A stretch of 43,239 nt of DNA from Proteobacteria bacterium ST_bin11 (lineage in GTDB: Bacteria; Pseudomonadota; Gammaproteobacteria; Methylococcales; Methylomonadaceae), in contig MSXO01000007.1 of assembly GCA_002083615.1 (NCBI GenBank), positions 1 through 43,239 of the forward strand, written 5' to 3'. Under the pieces are notes generated by a model, which made no database searches, was not told where the DNA came from, and was given only the letters and a program-made list of their open reading frames with translations. This document shows, piece after piece, positions 8,207 through 15,698 of this stretch. Numbering within the stretch: the first letter of the stretch is position 1; each line of letters begins with the position of its first letter. The position numbers and the translations under genes were made by a program.

Positions 8207-9385
8207 TTACCAACCTATTCGGTTCGCTCGATCAGTGAAGAAAATCCCGCTCGGCTTTTGCGCCGGCAAACGGGCCGTCTCTTGAAAAGTCTCGGTGTCG
8301 TAAACCATCACTCGGTCTTCGTCGCGCACCGCCAGCCACACCGCTTCGCCGCGCGGGCTGAATTCCATGTGCAACACAGCCTTGCCGGGTTGCAGGGTTT
8401 TGACGATGTTAAAATCTTTTAAATCGATCACTTGCACGGCCTGATTGTCCGGGAAGGCGAAATTCACCCAGACTTGCCGGCCATCCGGCCGCGAGGTGAC
8501 GAATACCGGTTGTCCGACTACGGGAATGCGCTTCACTAACTCCCATTTGCCAGCATCGATCACCAACACTTCATGCAGCCCCACAGCTGGCACCACCAGC
8601 CAGTCGCCGGCGACTGTCCACCCCTCCAAATGCGGCATTTTGTAGACCGGCATTTGCTCGTCGTCTTTACCGTAATCTTCCAGGATGTGTTCGACGCCCT
8701 TTTCCGGTTGCCACAAATCCAGTAAGGACAAGCCTTTCTCGCCGAACAAACCGGCGGCGTAGAAATGACCATCCGGGGTCAACAGGGCATCGTAAGGTTG
8801 TTTGCCGATGTCTTTAAACTTATTCACGATCGGTTGCCGCGGATTCTTGGCGTCGATCAACCAGATTTCGTTGCCTTCGAATAAGCTGCAAACGAAGCGT
8901 TGGCCCGGCGCATCGACCAAACCCACCACTTTAGATAACTTATTGTCTTCGCCATAGACAGCGGGGATTTCAGCCAGTTGTTCCAGCGTTACAGCGTCGA
9001 AAAGCTTCACGCCGCCTGGGGTGTAATTGGAGACGGCAATTATTTTGCCGTCCTGAGAAATCGCCCCACCGATACTGTTGCCGGCCTGGATGATGCGTTT
9101 ATCGATTTTATCTTGGAGTAAATCGATTTTGGTCAATCCGCCATCGCGGCCGAATACATAGGCATAACGTTGATCGCGGGAGAACACGACCGATGCATGG
9201 GATAAATCCCCCAAGCCTTCAATACGACTCAGCGAAGCAGGTTTAGTGGTGTTGACGATCTGGATGCTGCCGGCTTCGCGTTCGATGATTACGCCTAGGT
9301 CACCGGTAGCGCGCAGATCCCCATTGGCTTGACAAACCCAAAATAACGAAATCGCAATGGTAACTTTACGAATTATTTGGTTCAT
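8207..9385 (-). CDS. nirF: Heme d1 biosynthesis protein NirF
   Basis: Eight-bladed beta-propeller protein related to the d1 domain of cd1 nitrite reductase and needed for a late step of heme d1 assembly in the periplasm. The N-terminus MNQIIRKVTIAISLFWVCQA is a signal peptide; Cys18 gives a weak lipobox-like site (FWVC), and NirF is a lipoprotein in some species. Repeats such as GRDGGLTKIDL and SPRGEAVWLAVRDED fit the propeller, and H in LGDLSHASVVF matches the position of the d1-iron ligand. The start is ATG 9385; an in-frame start further upstream would place residues before the signal peptide. At 392 residues it has normal length. Confidence 0.92.
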   Translation of the reverse strand: MNQIIRKVTIAISLFWVCQANGDLRATGDLGVIIEREAGSIQIVNTTKPASLSRIEGLGDLSHASVVFSRDQRYAYVFGRDGGLTKIDLLQDKIDKRIIQAGNSIGGAISQDGKIIAVSNYTPGGVKLFDAVTLEQLAEIPAVYGEDNKLSKVVGLVDAPGQRFVCSLFEGNEIWLIDAKNPRQPIVNKFKDIGKQPYDALLTPDGHFYAAGLFGEKGLSLLDLWQPEKGVEHILEDYGKDDEQMPVYKMPHLEGWTVAGDWLVVPAVGLHEVLVIDAGKWELVKRIPVVGQPVFVTSRPDGRQVWVNFAFPDNQAVQVIDLKDFNIVKTLQPGKAVLHMEFSPRGEAVWLAVRDEDRVMVYDTETFQETARLPAQKPSGIFFTDRANRIGW

Positions 9386-9405
9386 ATCGACGTCAAGGAA
9401 AATTT

Positions 9406-10023
9406 TCAATGCCCACACCATTGGTCTTCGCAGGGCCGCCCGTCATTGTCACCATCAGTTACGCTACCAGGACAATTATTCAAATAAAACATTGCTTCTT
9501 CACACGACGTCATTTGCGTGCATCGCGATTTGCCTTCGCATGTAAATTTCGTAGAAACTTGTATTTCAGGCTGTTTTAGCGCCTGATAGCTGACCCCAGC
9601 GGCTGGCGGCGACCAAGAAATTGTAGTCTCACGACTTTTAAATTTAGTCACCACAAATCCAACCACAAGCAGTGCAATAAGAACCGAACTAAATACCGAT
9701 AGGCTACTGTTTCTATGCCTATAAGCACGTGCCTTGTAAGATTGGGGTTTAATCGCATTTTTTCGCGGAGCTATTGGGGCTGGCTTTACGAGCTCCCGCT
9801 CCAAGAAAACGCTTTTCATCCCTTCGATAGTAACGCCAACTGCTCTTTTTTGGCCTGTCAGGTCGATGATTACATCGAAATAAACTATGTCGCTTTCAAC
9901 CGGCCTGCGGATTGCACCTCTCAAAGACGAAATATGAAAAAACACGTCATCACCGCCATCGTCTGGCGCAATAAAGCCATACCCTTTATCGTCTATCCAA
10001 CGTTTTAAAATACCTTTTTGCAC
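9406..10023 (-). CDS. Cold-shock domain / transmembrane / Excalibur calcium-binding protein
   Basis: Not a known nir gene. Numbering from GTG 10023, the order is a cold-shock domain (about 1-65) with RNP1-like KGYGFI (13-18) and RNP2-like VFFHI (27-31), a basic linker, one transmembrane helix (about 108-128), and an Excalibur domain (about 160-205) with paired cysteines and an EF-hand-like DGDNDGRPCE loop. CSD-TM proteins of this kind are widespread, but their role is unclear. It would put an RNA-binding head in the cytoplasm and a calcium-binding tail in the periplasm. I chose GTG 10023 because the CSD begins there; GTG 10065 would overlap nirC by 31 bases. It sits co-directionally between nirC and nirF. 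Confidence 0.85.
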   Translation of the reverse strand: MQKGILKRWIDDKGYGFIAPDDGGDDVFFHISSLRGAIRRPVESDIVYFDVIIDLTGQKRAVGVTIEGMKSVFLERELVKPAPIAPRKNAIKPQSYKARAYRHRNSSLSVFSSVLIALLVVGFVVTKFKSRETTISWSPPAAGVSYQALKQPEIQVSTKFTCEGKSRCTQMTSCEEAMFYLNNCPGSVTDGDNDGRPCEDQWCGH

Positions 10024-10034
10024 GCTACTCGAAT

Positions 10035-10337
10035 CTAAGGTTGCCGTAAGCGTTGAATCAGCCACTTTGTTTCATCAATACTAAGAAAACTCTTCCAAGG
10101 CGGCATCGCTGATCCTTGTCGACCGTTTTGAATGGCATCCATCAGCAAAGCATCGCTTTTTTCGGCCAAGGCTTCCGGCATCAACGACGGTCCCAAGCCG
10201 CCTTTCGGCGGCAGGCCGTGGCAAGAGCCGCAATCGTGCTTAAGCATATTCATCAGCTCCTGCTGCCTCTGCGGATTGGGTTGTTCCGCAACGGCGCAGG
10301 TTGACAGTAAGCCGAGCAACAGCCAGCAACAGCGCAT
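10035..10337 (-). CDS. nirC: c-type cytochrome NirC
   Basis: Small periplasmic cytochrome of the nir cluster, thought to donate electrons for NirS or in heme d1 maturation. The 100-residue precursor has a signal peptide (1-17, AVA cleavage), one heme site CGSCH (36-40), the GGLGPSL stretch and the likely axial Met78 in AMPPW. The spacing C..CHGL...GGLGP...MPPW...W matches NirC (cytochrome c55X) as I know it. It begins three bases after the preceding cytochrome gene, which gives the same order as Pseudomonas nirM-nirC. Confidence 0.85.
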   Translation of the reverse strand: MRCCWLLLGLLSTCAVAEQPNPQRQQELMNMLKHDCGSCHGLPPKGGLGPSLMPEALAEKSDALLMDAIQNGRQGSAMPPWKSFLSIDETKWLIQRLRQP

Positions 10338-10340
10338 TGC

Positions 10341-10652
10341 TTAGGGTTTAACACTGCCGTAATACGCGGCGATGTCGTTTATTTCCGCATCGGTCAAGGA
10401 GCCGGCAATTGCGTTCATGATGTCGGATTTGCGGGTCTTGTCGCGATATTGTTTGATGGCAGTTTTCAAATACGCCGGATCGCGGCCACCCAAGGGTGGA
10501 AACGGCGCATCAGCACTGGGCATTCTAATGCCGTGACATTGCGAACACACTGCCGCTGCTTTGGCTTGACCGACATACAAACTGGTCGCCTGCGCGCTAC
10601 CGGCGGCCAACAGCCCCGCCAAAAGCCACACCGAAAAATGAGTCATCTTCAT
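10341..10652 (-). CDS. Small class I c-type cytochrome (c553-like, nirM position)
   Basis: Periplasmic monoheme cytochrome, 103 residues. It has a signal peptide (cleavage near AQA-TSLYV), the heme motif CSQCH (36-40), a PFPPLGGRDP stretch and a tail with likely axial Met79 followed by LTDAEINDIAAYY. These are features of cytochrome c553/c5-type carriers. Its slot matches nirM of Pseudomonas, so electron transfer to or from the cd1-type protein is plausible, but it is not an obvious NirM ortholog. Its ATG overlaps the cd1 gene stop (ATGA), which suggests coupled translation in fixed ratio. Confidence 0.85.
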   Translation of the reverse strand: MKMTHFSVWLLAGLLAAGSAQATSLYVGQAKAAAVCSQCHGIRMPSADAPFPPLGGRDPAYLKTAIKQYRDKTRKSDIMNAIAGSLTDAEINDIAAYYGSVKP

Positions 10653-12229
10653 TTTGATTGCTCCATTTCGTCAGGCGACAAGCCGCGTGTCATGTATTTA
10701 ACCCGGCCACGCGAGAAGATTCCGGCTGGGCTTTCCATAGGCACGGTAGCGACTTTTTGCAAGGTGTTGGAATCGTAGACCACTACCTCGTCACCGCTAT
10801 AGCCAGCGCTGATATATAAGAATTTACCGTCTGCACTATATTCCGGGAAGTAGGCATGACCGCCAACATCCAGGGTTTTAACCACTTCCAAAGTTTTCTT
10901 GTCAATTAGCTGAACGGTGCGGGCGCGTCTGTCTTTACTGATGATGTCCACCGCCACGTAAGGTGCGCTGGCATGCGCCGCTGGTGATTCGGTACCGCCG
11001 GAAACCGGCACTTGTTTAACCACTTCCATTTTGTCCAAATCCCAAACGCTGACCACGGTTTTATCGCAATCGCCGAAGTTGGTACCGAAGCCCAAAGTGC
11101 GACCATCAACTTTAACTGCCGAACCGCCGCCCACATGGGGCACACAACCGGCATCCAGTTTTTTGATGATTTCGCGTTTCTCCAGATCAATCGCGGCGAC
11201 GATGCTGTCATCGTAGGAGGCGATCATCAGTTTTTTGCCACCGTGAGTCAGAAAGGCGTCGTGCAAATGTCGGCCCACTTTCTCAATACGGGTGACAGGG
11301 AATCCTTCTTTGTTTAAATCGATCACCCAAACCTGGCCGGCATTTTCCAGCGCAATTGCGAAAATGTCCGCATAGGGGGTGCCGATGATCATGCCGGAGT
11401 CTGAGGAAACGTGCTTGCCGTCAGGGTCGGTACCTTCCAGTTCAAAGGTTTTTAGTGGTTCCAGGGTGTCGGCATTCAAAATCACAGCGTTATGCGGCAC
11501 GAACGAGCCGGCCATGATGTATTTACCGTCGCGCGAGACGCCAATGCCGGGTCCGTTCCAGCCGGTTTTGATGCTGCGCACCGCCTGCATGGAATACAAA
11601 TCGACTTTGAAAATTTCGGCGGTATCGGTTTTGACATATGCCCAGCGCGGATTGGCCGGGTTGAACTCAATGATATGCGCCGCAGTGCCGGTCGCTATTT
11701 CGCCGACTTGCTGGTGGGTGGCGCTGTTGATGAACACCGCTTTGGAGCCTTCGCCACGACCGTATTTGCCACGTGCTGCCACGCCAATCAAATTTTCGAA
11801 TTTATCGTCTATTTGGTAAGTAGGCTTGGCTGGCAAGGTACTTTCGTCTTTAACATAGACTTTCAAAGACTTTTTCATGTCGTCGATAGTCCAGGCCGGG
11901 TTCGGCTGTTTGGGCGTTTCTTGCAGGTGTTTAATCACGCCGCGGATTTGGTCGTCATCAAGCTTGCCGTAAAACGGCGGCATCAAAGTGTCAAAGCTAC
12001 CGGTCATCACGATGGTGCGCAAGGCAGTGGGGCTGCGGCCTTTTAAGGTGGATGAGTTCAGCGCCGGCGCCAGGTAGCCGCCATGATCGGAACCATGACA
12101 GCTGGCGCAATTGTCTTGATAAAGTTTGTGGAAATCTTCGGATTTTGCCAGCGCCATTCCGGATGACAACAGCATGGCGATGGAACTCGCCAGTAGGGAT
12201 TTATTGAGTATTTTTATAGTAGTTTTCAT
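10649..12229 (-). CDS. Cytochrome cd1-type protein, NirN-like, without the NirS distal histidines
   Basis: Periplasmic two-domain protein, 526 residues: signal peptide (1-28), cytochrome c domain with CASCH (41-45) and likely ligand Met83 (LMPPF), then a d1-type eight-bladed propeller. The proximal d1 ligand matches His185 in GTAAHIIEF. Against remembered P. aeruginosa NirS, the block IIASHEHPEF is IIGTPYADIF (281-290) here, and DGGWDSSHRYF is DAFLTHGGKKL. Both distal catalytic histidines are therefore missing. The end ESPAGIF also resembles NirN and NirF. NirN oxidises dihydro-heme d1 to heme d1 as the last pathway step. It is the first gene of the cluster, where nirS would sit, with ribosome binding site AGGA before ATG 12229. 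NirN-like or a distinct cd1 type; a normal nitrite reductase is unlikely. Confidence 0.82.
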   Translation of the reverse strand: MKTTIKILNKSLLASSIAMLLSSGMALAKSEDFHKLYQDNCASCHGSDHGGYLAPALNSSTLKGRSPTALRTIVMTGSFDTLMPPFYGKLDDDQIRGVIKHLQETPKQPNPAWTIDDMKKSLKVYVKDESTLPAKPTYQIDDKFENLIGVAARGKYGRGEGSKAVFINSATHQQVGEIATGTAAHIIEFNPANPRWAYVKTDTAEIFKVDLYSMQAVRSIKTGWNGPGIGVSRDGKYIMAGSFVPHNAVILNADTLEPLKTFELEGTDPDGKHVSSDSGMIIGTPYADIFAIALENAGQVWVIDLNKEGFPVTRIEKVGRHLHDAFLTHGGKKLMIASYDDSIVAAIDLEKREIIKKLDAGCVPHVGGGSAVKVDGRTLGFGTNFGDCDKTVVSVWDLDKMEVVKQVPVSGGTESPAAHASAPYVAVDIISKDRRARTVQLIDKKTLEVVKTLDVGGHAYFPEYSADGKFLYISAGYSGDEVVVYDSNTLQKVATVPMESPAGIFSRGRVKYMTRGLSPDEMEQSK

Positions 12230-12427
12230 TTAAAATTCCTGCCACCCGCAAGTTAAAAAAAGAGCCAACTTGGTGCATTAAACCATAAAAGACTAGGACG
12301 AACAGCGTCCCGGTTTGGCATGGTAAAATAACAGCTTGTTGACTCAAGGCCGATGCTATAAAGTAAAGTTTCGATTCGCTATCAATTTACTCCCTGAGCC
12401 GTCGCCTTGTCAACCTTGTGGGTCACG

Positions 12428-13006
12428 ATGAGAATGCAATTTATGCAACAAACTGATATTTACGAACTTATTGAGTGCATGACCACATTGATCCGCTCCG
12501 AAGAACGGAAAAAATGTACGGAGTTAGGCTTACAGCCAGTGCACTTCCAAGTGCTCAACTACCTCTCGCGCTGCAACAAGTACAGCAACACACCGGCAGC
12601 AGTCGCCAATTATCTGGGCATGACTCGCGGGACCGTTTCGCAATCGCTGATTATTCTGGAAAAGAAGGGTTACATCGGCAAAACCCCGGATGCCAGCGAC
12701 AAACGTGTGGTGCATTTACAGTTGCTGCCGGACGGCGCAACCATACTTAAACAAGCGCGCCCGTCTGATTTATTCCACGGAGCCACCGCCATCTTGCAAA
12801 GCAGCGACTCGCCGCCGTCAGACGCCAATGTCTTTCAGCAAGCCCTTACCGCGCTACAGAAAGCCAATCAGTCACAATCGTTTGGGGTCTGCAAAACCTG
12901 CCGCAACTTCAGTGAAAAAGATGGCGGTTTTTTCTGCGAACTGACGCAGGAAAAACTTAGCGACGGCGATAGCGGGCAAATTTGCCAGGAACATAACCCT
13001 GTCTAA
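12428..13006 (+). CDS. MarR-family regulator with a C-terminal Cys4 motif
   Basis: Transcription factor divergent from the heme d1 cluster. Residues about 10-110 form a MarR winged helix: VANYLGMTRGTVSQSLIILE is the recognition region and ASDKRVVHLQL the wing. After a variable linker the last 40 residues carry CKTC (155-158), FFC170 and IC186-QEH, a pattern suited to zinc or an Fe-S cluster. That tail is not part of the basic MarR fold. The start is uncertain: ATG 12428, 12434 and 12443 are all possible, and TTG 12407 is less likely. The 198-base spacer to the cd1 gene must hold both promoters. A role in nir control is inferred from position; a metal or NO/redox signal is a guess. Confidence 0.82.
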   Translation: MRMQFMQQTDIYELIECMTTLIRSEERKKCTELGLQPVHFQVLNYLSRCNKYSNTPAAVANYLGMTRGTVSQSLIILEKKGYIGKTPDASDKRVVHLQLLPDGATILKQARPSDLFHGATAILQSSDSPPSDANVFQQALTALQKANQSQSFGVCKTCRNFSEKDGGFFCELTQEKLSDGDSGQICQEHNPV

Positions 13007-13081
13007 TTATCCGAACGGGCCGCAGACAGTCCATAAACCGACTGTTACGCCGTCTAACCCCCGCTAGTTTTGGGATCTGAT

Positions 13082-14068
13082 ATGTCCATACCTCGCATCG
13101 CTTTAACACCCGGCGAACCCGCCGGTATCGGTCCGGACTTATGCATCCAACTGGCGCAGCAAGCACTAGCCTGTCAACTTGTTGCCGTCGCCGATCCGGA
13201 TTTGCTCCAGCAACGCGCTGAACAACTGGGCTTGCCGCTGACAATTCAAATTTTCAACAGCGATCAAGCCGTTAAAACGCAGCAAGCCGGCAGCCTAACT
13301 GTGCTGCCCATCAAGTTGAGCGAGCCAGCCGTTTGTGGACGACTAAATCCTGCCAATAGCCCCTATGTTTTGGAAACCATTCGCCAAGCTACCTTGGGTT
13401 GTCTAAACGGCAGCTTCGCGGCGATGGTAACCGGGCCAGTGCATAAAGGCGTGATCAACGATGCCGGCATCCCCTTCAGCGGCCACACCGAATTTATCGC
13501 GGAGCTGACCGGCGGCAACCCGGTTATGATGCTGGCCACACCCGGCCTGCGCGTAGCGTTGGCGACCACCCATTTACCCTTGTCTGAAGTCAGCGCCGCT
13601 ATTACCGCCGAATCTTTGGCAACAGTGATCAGGTTGTTGGACCGCGACCTAAAGCAACGCTTTGCGATAGCTAAGCCGAAAATACTCGTCTGCGGCCTCA
13701 ATCCGCATGCCGGCGAAAGCGGTCATCTGGGACGCGAGGAAATCGACACCATTGAGCCGACTCTGGAAATCCTGCGTAGCGAAGGTATCAACCTTTACGG
13801 ACCGCTACCCGCCGACACACTGTTCACGCCCAAATACCTGGAAACTTCCGACGCGGTTTTGGCGATGTATCACGATCAAGGCTTACCGGTATTGAAATTT
13901 AAAGGCTTCGGCCAGGCCGTCAATATTACGCTCGGCCTGCCTATCGTTCGCACCTCGGTCGACCACGGCACCGCATTGGAACTGGCCGGCACTGGCAAAG
14001 CCAATCTCGGCAGTTTGCAGTTTGCCTTGCAGACTGCGCTGGACATGATTCCTCACTTAAAACATTAA
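13082..14068 (+). CDS. pdxA: 4-hydroxythreonine-4-phosphate dehydrogenase
   Basis: NAD-dependent enzyme of pyridoxal phosphate synthesis (DXP-dependent route) that oxidises 4-phosphohydroxy-threonine. Family blocks are clear: LTPGEPAGIGPDL at the N-terminus, GPVHKG, SGHTEFIAEL, the metal-binding GLNPHAGESGHLGREE and the late YHDQGLPVLKF and VDHGTALELAG segments. At 328 residues it is full length. The start is ATG 13082 with GGGA eight to nine bases upstream; an in-frame TTG at 13070 is unnecessary. Its stop is one base before rsmA, the classic pdxA-rsmA pairing of gammaproteobacteria. Confidence 0.97.
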   Translation: MSIPRIALTPGEPAGIGPDLCIQLAQQALACQLVAVADPDLLQQRAEQLGLPLTIQIFNSDQAVKTQQAGSLTVLPIKLSEPAVCGRLNPANSPYVLETIRQATLGCLNGSFAAMVTGPVHKGVINDAGIPFSGHTEFIAELTGGNPVMMLATPGLRVALATTHLPLSEVSAAITAESLATVIRLLDRDLKQRFAIAKPKILVCGLNPHAGESGHLGREEIDTIEPTLEILRSEGINLYGPLPADTLFTPKYLETSDAVLAMYHDQGLPVLKFKGFGQAVNITLGLPIVRTSVDHGTALELAGTGKANLGSLQFALQTALDMIPHLKH

Positions 14069-14069
14069 A

Positions 14070-14861
14070 ATGACCCACACCGCCCGCAAACGTTTCGGCC
14101 AGAATTTTCTGCAAGATCACAGCATCATTTACAACATTTTAGCGAGCGCTCATCCCATCACCGGCGAGCATTGGGTGGAAATCGGCCCCGGTCTGGGGGC
14201 GTTAACCCTGCCTTTACTGGAATCGGGCGCCAAACTCGATGTGGTGGAACTTGACCGGGATTTGGTCAGCCGCTTACAAAAACAGTTTGCCGGCCACAGT
14301 AATTTAACCGTGCATAGCGCGGATGCGCTGGACTTCGATTTCGCCGCATTGGCGCAAGCCGGCGAAAAGCTGCGCATCATAGGTAACCTGCCTTACAACA
14401 TTTCCACACCGCTGATGTTTCATCTGCTGGAGACCACCGATTGTGTGGAAGACATGCTGTTCATGCTGCAAAAAGAAGTCGTGGAGCGGATTTGCGCGGA
14501 ACCGGGCAGCAAGAAATACGGCCGGCTGAGTGTGATGATGCAGTATTACTGCGAAACCGAGTTGTTATTCGACGTACCCCCGGAAAGCTTCGATCCGATT
14601 CCGCAAGTCATGTCGGCCATTGTGCGGCTAACCCCGCATGCGCAACCACCGGTCGAGATTCCTGATCTGAAAAGCTTTAGCCAATTGGTGACTCAAGCTT
14701 TTTCGCAGCGCCGTAAAACCATCCGTAATTCACTGAAAAACTTCATTTCAGAGCAGCAGATCGCCGATTTGGGGATTGATGCCAATCTGCGCGCCGAATC
14801 GATTAGTTTGGCCGAGTTCGCGCTCATCAGTGCCCACAGTCAAGCCAGTACCGACAGTTAA
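14070..14861 (+). CDS. rsmA: 16S rRNA dimethyladenosine transferase RsmA (KsgA)
   Basis: SAM-dependent methylase that dimethylates two adjacent adenosines in the 3' terminal hairpin of 16S rRNA during small-subunit assembly. The 263-residue protein opens with RKRFGQNFLQD, has the SAM motif I VEIGPGLGALT and the catalytic NLPYNIS motif. The C-terminal RNA-binding segment FSQRRKTIRNSLK is present. It starts one base after pdxA, so the two are probably co-translated. apaG, which often follows in this operon, is absent; adk lies 165 bases downstream. Confidence 0.97.
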   Translation: MTHTARKRFGQNFLQDHSIIYNILASAHPITGEHWVEIGPGLGALTLPLLESGAKLDVVELDRDLVSRLQKQFAGHSNLTVHSADALDFDFAALAQAGEKLRIIGNLPYNISTPLMFHLLETTDCVEDMLFMLQKEVVERICAEPGSKKYGRLSVMMQYYCETELLFDVPPESFDPIPQVMSAIVRLTPHAQPPVEIPDLKSFSQLVTQAFSQRRKTIRNSLKNFISEQQIADLGIDANLRAESISLAEFALISAHSQASTDS

Positions 14862-14899
14862 ATTCGCAAGCGCCCACGTTGCCGGCTGGACAAGATTTG

Positions 14900-14940
14900 G
14901 CGGCATTCACAGGGCAAGTGCGATAAAATGCCGCATTTTA
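14900..14940 (+). terminator. Possible terminator between rsmA and adk
   Basis: GCGGCATT and AATGCCGC form a perfect 8-bp stem over a 19-base loop, followed by ATTTTA. The long loop and short T-run make it a weak candidate for ending pdxA-rsmA transcription. Confidence 0.35.
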
Positions 14941-15026
14941 CGCCAGGCTCACGAACTGATGCGCTTGAGCCGGTACTCATTACATAGAAAGGCAACAGGC
15001 CTGATTAAGACATTGGAGTGATTGAT

Positions 15027-15665
15027 ATGCGCATTATCCTGTTAGGCAGCCCCGGTTCCGGCAAAGGTACCCAAGCTCAGTTCATCACGGAGAAGTTTGC
15101 GATTCCGCAAATTTCCACCGGCGACATGCTGCGCGCCGCCGTCCGCGCAGGCACCCCGCTGGGTATCGAAGCCAAAAAAGTCATGGATGCCGGCGGACTG
15201 GTGTCTGACGAGATTATTCTGGGGCTGATTAAAGAGCGTATCGCCCAGGATGATTGCACAAACGGCTTTTTGCTGGACGGCTTTCCGCGCACCATTGCTC
15301 AGGCCGAAGGCTTGGCAAAAATGGGCGTGGAATTAGATCATGTGATCGAAATTGCCGTGGACGACGAGGAAATCATCAAACGCATGAGCGGCAGACGGGT
15401 GCATATGGCATCCGGCCGCACCTATCACGTGGTGTTCAATCCGCCCAAGCAGGAAGGCTTGGACGACGCCACCGGCGAAGCGTTAATTCAACGGGACGAC
15501 GACAAGGAAGAAACGGTGCGCAAGCGACTGAGTGTCTATCACGAACAAACCAAACCGCTGGTTGGCTTTTACTCCGCGCCTGGCCAAAACGCTAAATTCG
15601 CTTCGATTGCCGGCGTCGGCTCGGTCAGCGACATCACCTCCAAATTGCTCGCCATCTTGGCCTGA
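15027..15665 (+). CDS. adk: Adenylate kinase
   Basis: Cytoplasmic enzyme balancing ATP, ADP and AMP. The 212-residue protein is of the long type: P-loop GSPGSGKGTQ near the N-terminus, AMP-binding STGDMLRAAV, DGFPRT, and a LID domain beginning GRRVHMASGRTYH. The LID lacks the four zinc-binding cysteines, as usual in gammaproteobacteria. The start is ATG 15027 with GGAGTGA ahead of it; an in-frame GTG at 15018 overlaps that ribosome binding site and is rejected. Confidence 0.98.
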   Translation: MRIILLGSPGSGKGTQAQFITEKFAIPQISTGDMLRAAVRAGTPLGIEAKKVMDAGGLVSDEIILGLIKERIAQDDCTNGFLLDGFPRTIAQAEGLAKMGVELDHVIEIAVDDEEIIKRMSGRRVHMASGRTYHVVFNPPKQEGLDDATGEALIQRDDDKEETVRKRLSVYHEQTKPLVGFYSAPGQNAKFASIAGVGSVSDITSKLLAILA

Positions 15666-15698
15666 GCAGTATTGTTAACTTCTTTATCGGAAACTGAG

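Noticed and set aside
10649..12229. Annotation as nitrite reductase NirS
   Set aside because: Both distal active-site histidines of NirS are absent by visual alignment and the C-terminus is NirN/NirF-like.
12349..12391. Possible FNR/Dnr-type box (CGATTCGCTATCAA region) and TTGACT...TATAAA promoter between the cd1 and MarR genes
   Set aside because: The half-sites are not at the TTGAT-N4-ATCAA spacing and the -35/-10 spacing is off, so no site is claimed.
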